Below are positions 5,684-7,530 of a DNA stretch of 7,530 nucleotides, piece by piece. Source of the stretch: JBCBST01 sp039819115 (GTDB lineage: Bacteria; Bacteroidota; Rhodothermia; Balneolales; Balneolaceae). The stretch spans positions 1 to 7,530 of the forward strand of contig JBCBST010000142.1 in the NCBI GenBank assembly GCA_039819115.1, given 5' to 3'. The position numbers and the translations under genes are program-made. Position 1 is the first letter of the stretch. Each line of letters opens with the position of its first letter. The notes beneath the pieces were generated by a model. It saw nothing but the letters and a program-made list of their open reading frames with translations, did not search any database and was not told the DNA's origin.

Positions 5684-7530
5684 ATGAAAGCACATAGAAG
5701 GTCAATCGTAATCTTAGCGTTAGGTTTCTTTTTATGCGGGGCAGCATTACAGGCTCAACCCCAAAAATTTGGTAAGATAGCACCTGAAGACTTCATCGTT
5801 ACCTATGATGACATGTCGAATATGCCCGATGCAGAGGTTTTGTTCGATAAAGGAGTGGTTTACTTCGGGGCCGATTTTGATGGATACATTGATCGGCATG
5901 TACGGATCAGGATTAACAACAAAGCCGGTTTCGATTTTGGGGAGGTCGAGCTTTTATACAATGACCGGCTGGATCAGGACATAAAAAACCTGAAAGCAAG
6001 CGTATTCAATCTGGAGTCCGGGAAAGTCAGAACAAAAAAACTATCAAAGAAGGAGTTCTTTAAAGAAGATATCAACAATGGTGTAAAAGGAATTTCGTTT
6101 ACCTTCCCCGAAATGCAAGAGGGCTCCATTATAGAGTATAGTTATAAAATGAAGTTTAACAGCCCGTTTGAATTGCCAGACTGGAGATTTCATACAACCA
6201 TACCGGTTAAATGGAGTGAATTCGAAGTAAATATTCCGGAGTATTTTCAATACCAGATGAGTCTGAAAGGAACCCGGGAACTGGATATCAATGAAGGAAC
6301 AGCCTACTCCGACCGGTTTGGAAACGGTTATAAAACCAGAATGGTGATGAAAGATCTTGAGGCAATAAAGAGTGTTCCTTACATCACCTCAACCCTTGAT
6401 TACCGGTCGGAAATTGTTTGCCAGCTATCTACCATACAAATTCCGGGACGGAGATCGGAAACGTTTTTTAAAGAATGGTCGGGTATTGCTGAAGATTTAC
6501 GGAAAGTCGACTCATTTTGGGGTGAAATAAAGGCGGCCCGCCTTATGAAAACAGAGATTACGGGTGTGTTGAACGACAGCTTATCCGGAGAGGAACAAAT
6601 TCAGGCCATTGCGTCTTTTGTTGCAACAGAAATGGAATGGGACGGACGGCATCGGTTATTTGCCGGGAAAGGAGGGGTGAAAGACGCCTACAAGAAAAGG
6701 GAAGGGAACAGTGCCGAGATTAACTTTCTGCTGATTGGTGCTCTTCGTGCAGCCGGTTTTGAAGCACACCCTGGCGTGTTAAGTACAAGAAAACATGGCA
6801 AGGTTATGATGAATAACCCCGTTCTTCACCAGCTTAATCATATACTGGCTGTTGTTGAGTTGAGTGACGGTACCTTAATACCTATCGATGCCACGGAGGG
6901 CGATCGTTCGATAAGAAACCTGGCCTCGAAAAACCTGTACCGGAATGTATTTGTGGTTAAAGACAAGTTTTCGGACTGGGTGTTAACTCAACCCTTAGAG
7001 TCCACCCGTACCATCACAAATGCCCAGGTAGAATTGGAAGAAGGGAAAGCCCTTTTAAAAACTGATTTCACGTTTTTCGGTCAGGCTAAAGAACGTGCAT
7101 TGAGTACAATCCGGGAGACCTCACTGGAAGCGTTTGTAAAGGATGAGTTGCTTAACCCTGCTAACCTCACAATCGATACTGTTTCATCGAATATGAAGGA
7201 AAAAGGCAAATTTTTAAAAATAAGCTTTTCGGGGAGCAGGCCGCTCGAGACCAGTGGCGACAATGTGTATCTGAATCCATCGGAACATCTGAAGATTCAT
7301 AAAAATCCATTTATCGATGAAACAAGGAATATCCCGGTAGATTTTCCGTACACATTTAAAGACAAAATTATACTTACCGTTCAATCCGGGCCATATACCC
7401 CGGTGGAAAACCCGGAAAATGTATATGTAATTGCGGATGAAGAACGGAAAGCAAGCTATAAGTTTGTCTTTAAATGTGTACGGAAAATCTACCGGGATAT
7501 TCCTTGTTTCATCGATAAATGGATTTTTAT
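5684..7530 (+). CDS. Exported DUF3857 / transglutaminase-like protein, second of the tandem pair (3' end missing)
   Basis: Translating from ATG 5684 gives 615 codons with no stop before the right edge, so the C-terminus lies outside. A signal peptide (MKAHRR, then the hydrophobic SIVILALGFFLCGAALQA, probable cut before QPQ) marks export. The order of blocks matches the preceding gene: VLFDKGVVYF (52-61), DRHVRIRI (70-77), LPDWRFHTTIPVKWSEFE (164-181), GNSAEIN (341-347), STRKHGKV (367-374), LNHILAVVEL (384-393), IDATEG (401-406), RNIPVDFPYTFKD (548-560). Ser343 stands where a transglutaminase Cys would be; candidate His386 and Asp402 are kept. By alignment with the 648-residue neighbour, only about 25-40 residues are missing. 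It starts 40 bases after the neighbour's stop with no Shine-Dalgarno sequence, which suggests co-transcription. The last visible stretch (about 590-615) is the least similar to the neighbour. Substrate and role are unknown. Confidence 0.88.
   Translation, partial: MKAHRRSIVILALGFFLCGAALQAQPQKFGKIAPEDFIVTYDDMSNMPDAEVLFDKGVVYFGADFDGYIDRHVRIRINNKAGFDFGEVELLYNDRLDQDIKNLKASVFNLESGKVRTKKLSKKEFFKEDINNGVKGISFTFPEMQEGSIIEYSYKMKFNSPFELPDWRFHTTIPVKWSEFEVNIPEYFQYQMSLKGTRELDINEGTAYSDRFGNGYKTRMVMKDLEAIKSVPYITSTLDYRSEIVCQLSTIQIPGRRSETFFKEWSGIAEDLRKVDSFWGEIKAARLMKTEITGVLNDSLSGEEQIQAIASFVATEMEWDGRHRLFAGKGGVKDAYKKREGNSAEINFLLIGALRAAGFEAHPGVLSTRKHGKVMMNNPVLHQLNHILAVVELSDGTLIPIDATEGDRSIRNLASKNLYRNVFVVKDKFSDWVLTQPLESTRTITNAQVELEEGKALLKTDFTFFGQAKERALSTIRETSLEAFVKDELLNPANLTIDTVSSNMKEKGKFLKISFSGSRPLETSGDNVYLNPSEHLKIHKNPFIDETRNIPVDFPYTFKDKIILTVQSGPYTPVENPENVYVIADEERKASYKFVFKCVRKIYRDIPCFIDKWIF

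Noticed and set aside
1..7530. Mobile element, CRISPR array, tRNA or rRNA gene, toxin-antitoxin pair or phage remnant
   Set aside because: Reading both strands showed no transposase or integrase motifs, no regularly spaced repeats and no tRNA-like cloverleaf. Most of the window is filled by recognisable genes.

Overview
The window looks like ordinary chromosomal DNA from a member of the Bacteroidota or the related Balneolota/Rhodothermota group. Three things point there: exported DUF3857/transglutaminase-like proteins with the GNSxE(L/I)N signature, signal peptides ending in an 'xA-Q' cleavage region, and mostly weak or absent Shine-Dalgarno sequences. The phylum is inferred from recalled family features, not from a search. 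I see no mobile element, CRISPR array, RNA gene or phage signature.

Layout. The left third (1-2262) is read from the minus strand. In transcription order it holds a NifS/IscS-type cysteine desulfurase, a LOG-family phosphoribohydrolase that starts inside the desulfurase stop codon (TAATG), a small DUF1499 lipoprotein 7 bases later, and probably the first 18 codons of a further gene cut by the left edge. A 160-base divergent intergenic region (2263-2422) carries a perfect 7-8-7 inverted repeat. The right two thirds are read from the plus strand: phosphoglycerate kinase (pgk), then two large exported DUF3857/transglutaminase-like paralogues in tandem. The second paralogue (from 5684) has no stop codon before the right edge. 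No gene-free stretch exceeds 300 bases; the longest is the 160-base divergent region.

How the genes fit together. The three complete minus-strand genes are packed like an operon but belong to different processes: sulfur mobilisation from cysteine, nucleoside-monophosphate cleavage, and an unknown envelope function. pgk is a stand-alone glycolysis gene with no other glycolytic gene beside it. The two paralogues share their architecture along the whole visible length: signal peptide, N-terminal beta-rich DUF3857 region, papain-like transglutaminase core, C-terminal beta-rich region. Both have Ser where a catalytic Cys would be expected, while the candidate His and Asp are kept. They probably act in the periplasm or on the envelope; substrate and role are unknown.

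I found no convincing new multi-gene system. The points most worth a second look are the tandem pseudo-transglutaminase pair, the inverted repeat in the divergent promoter region, and the tight coupling of the desulfurase and LOG genes.
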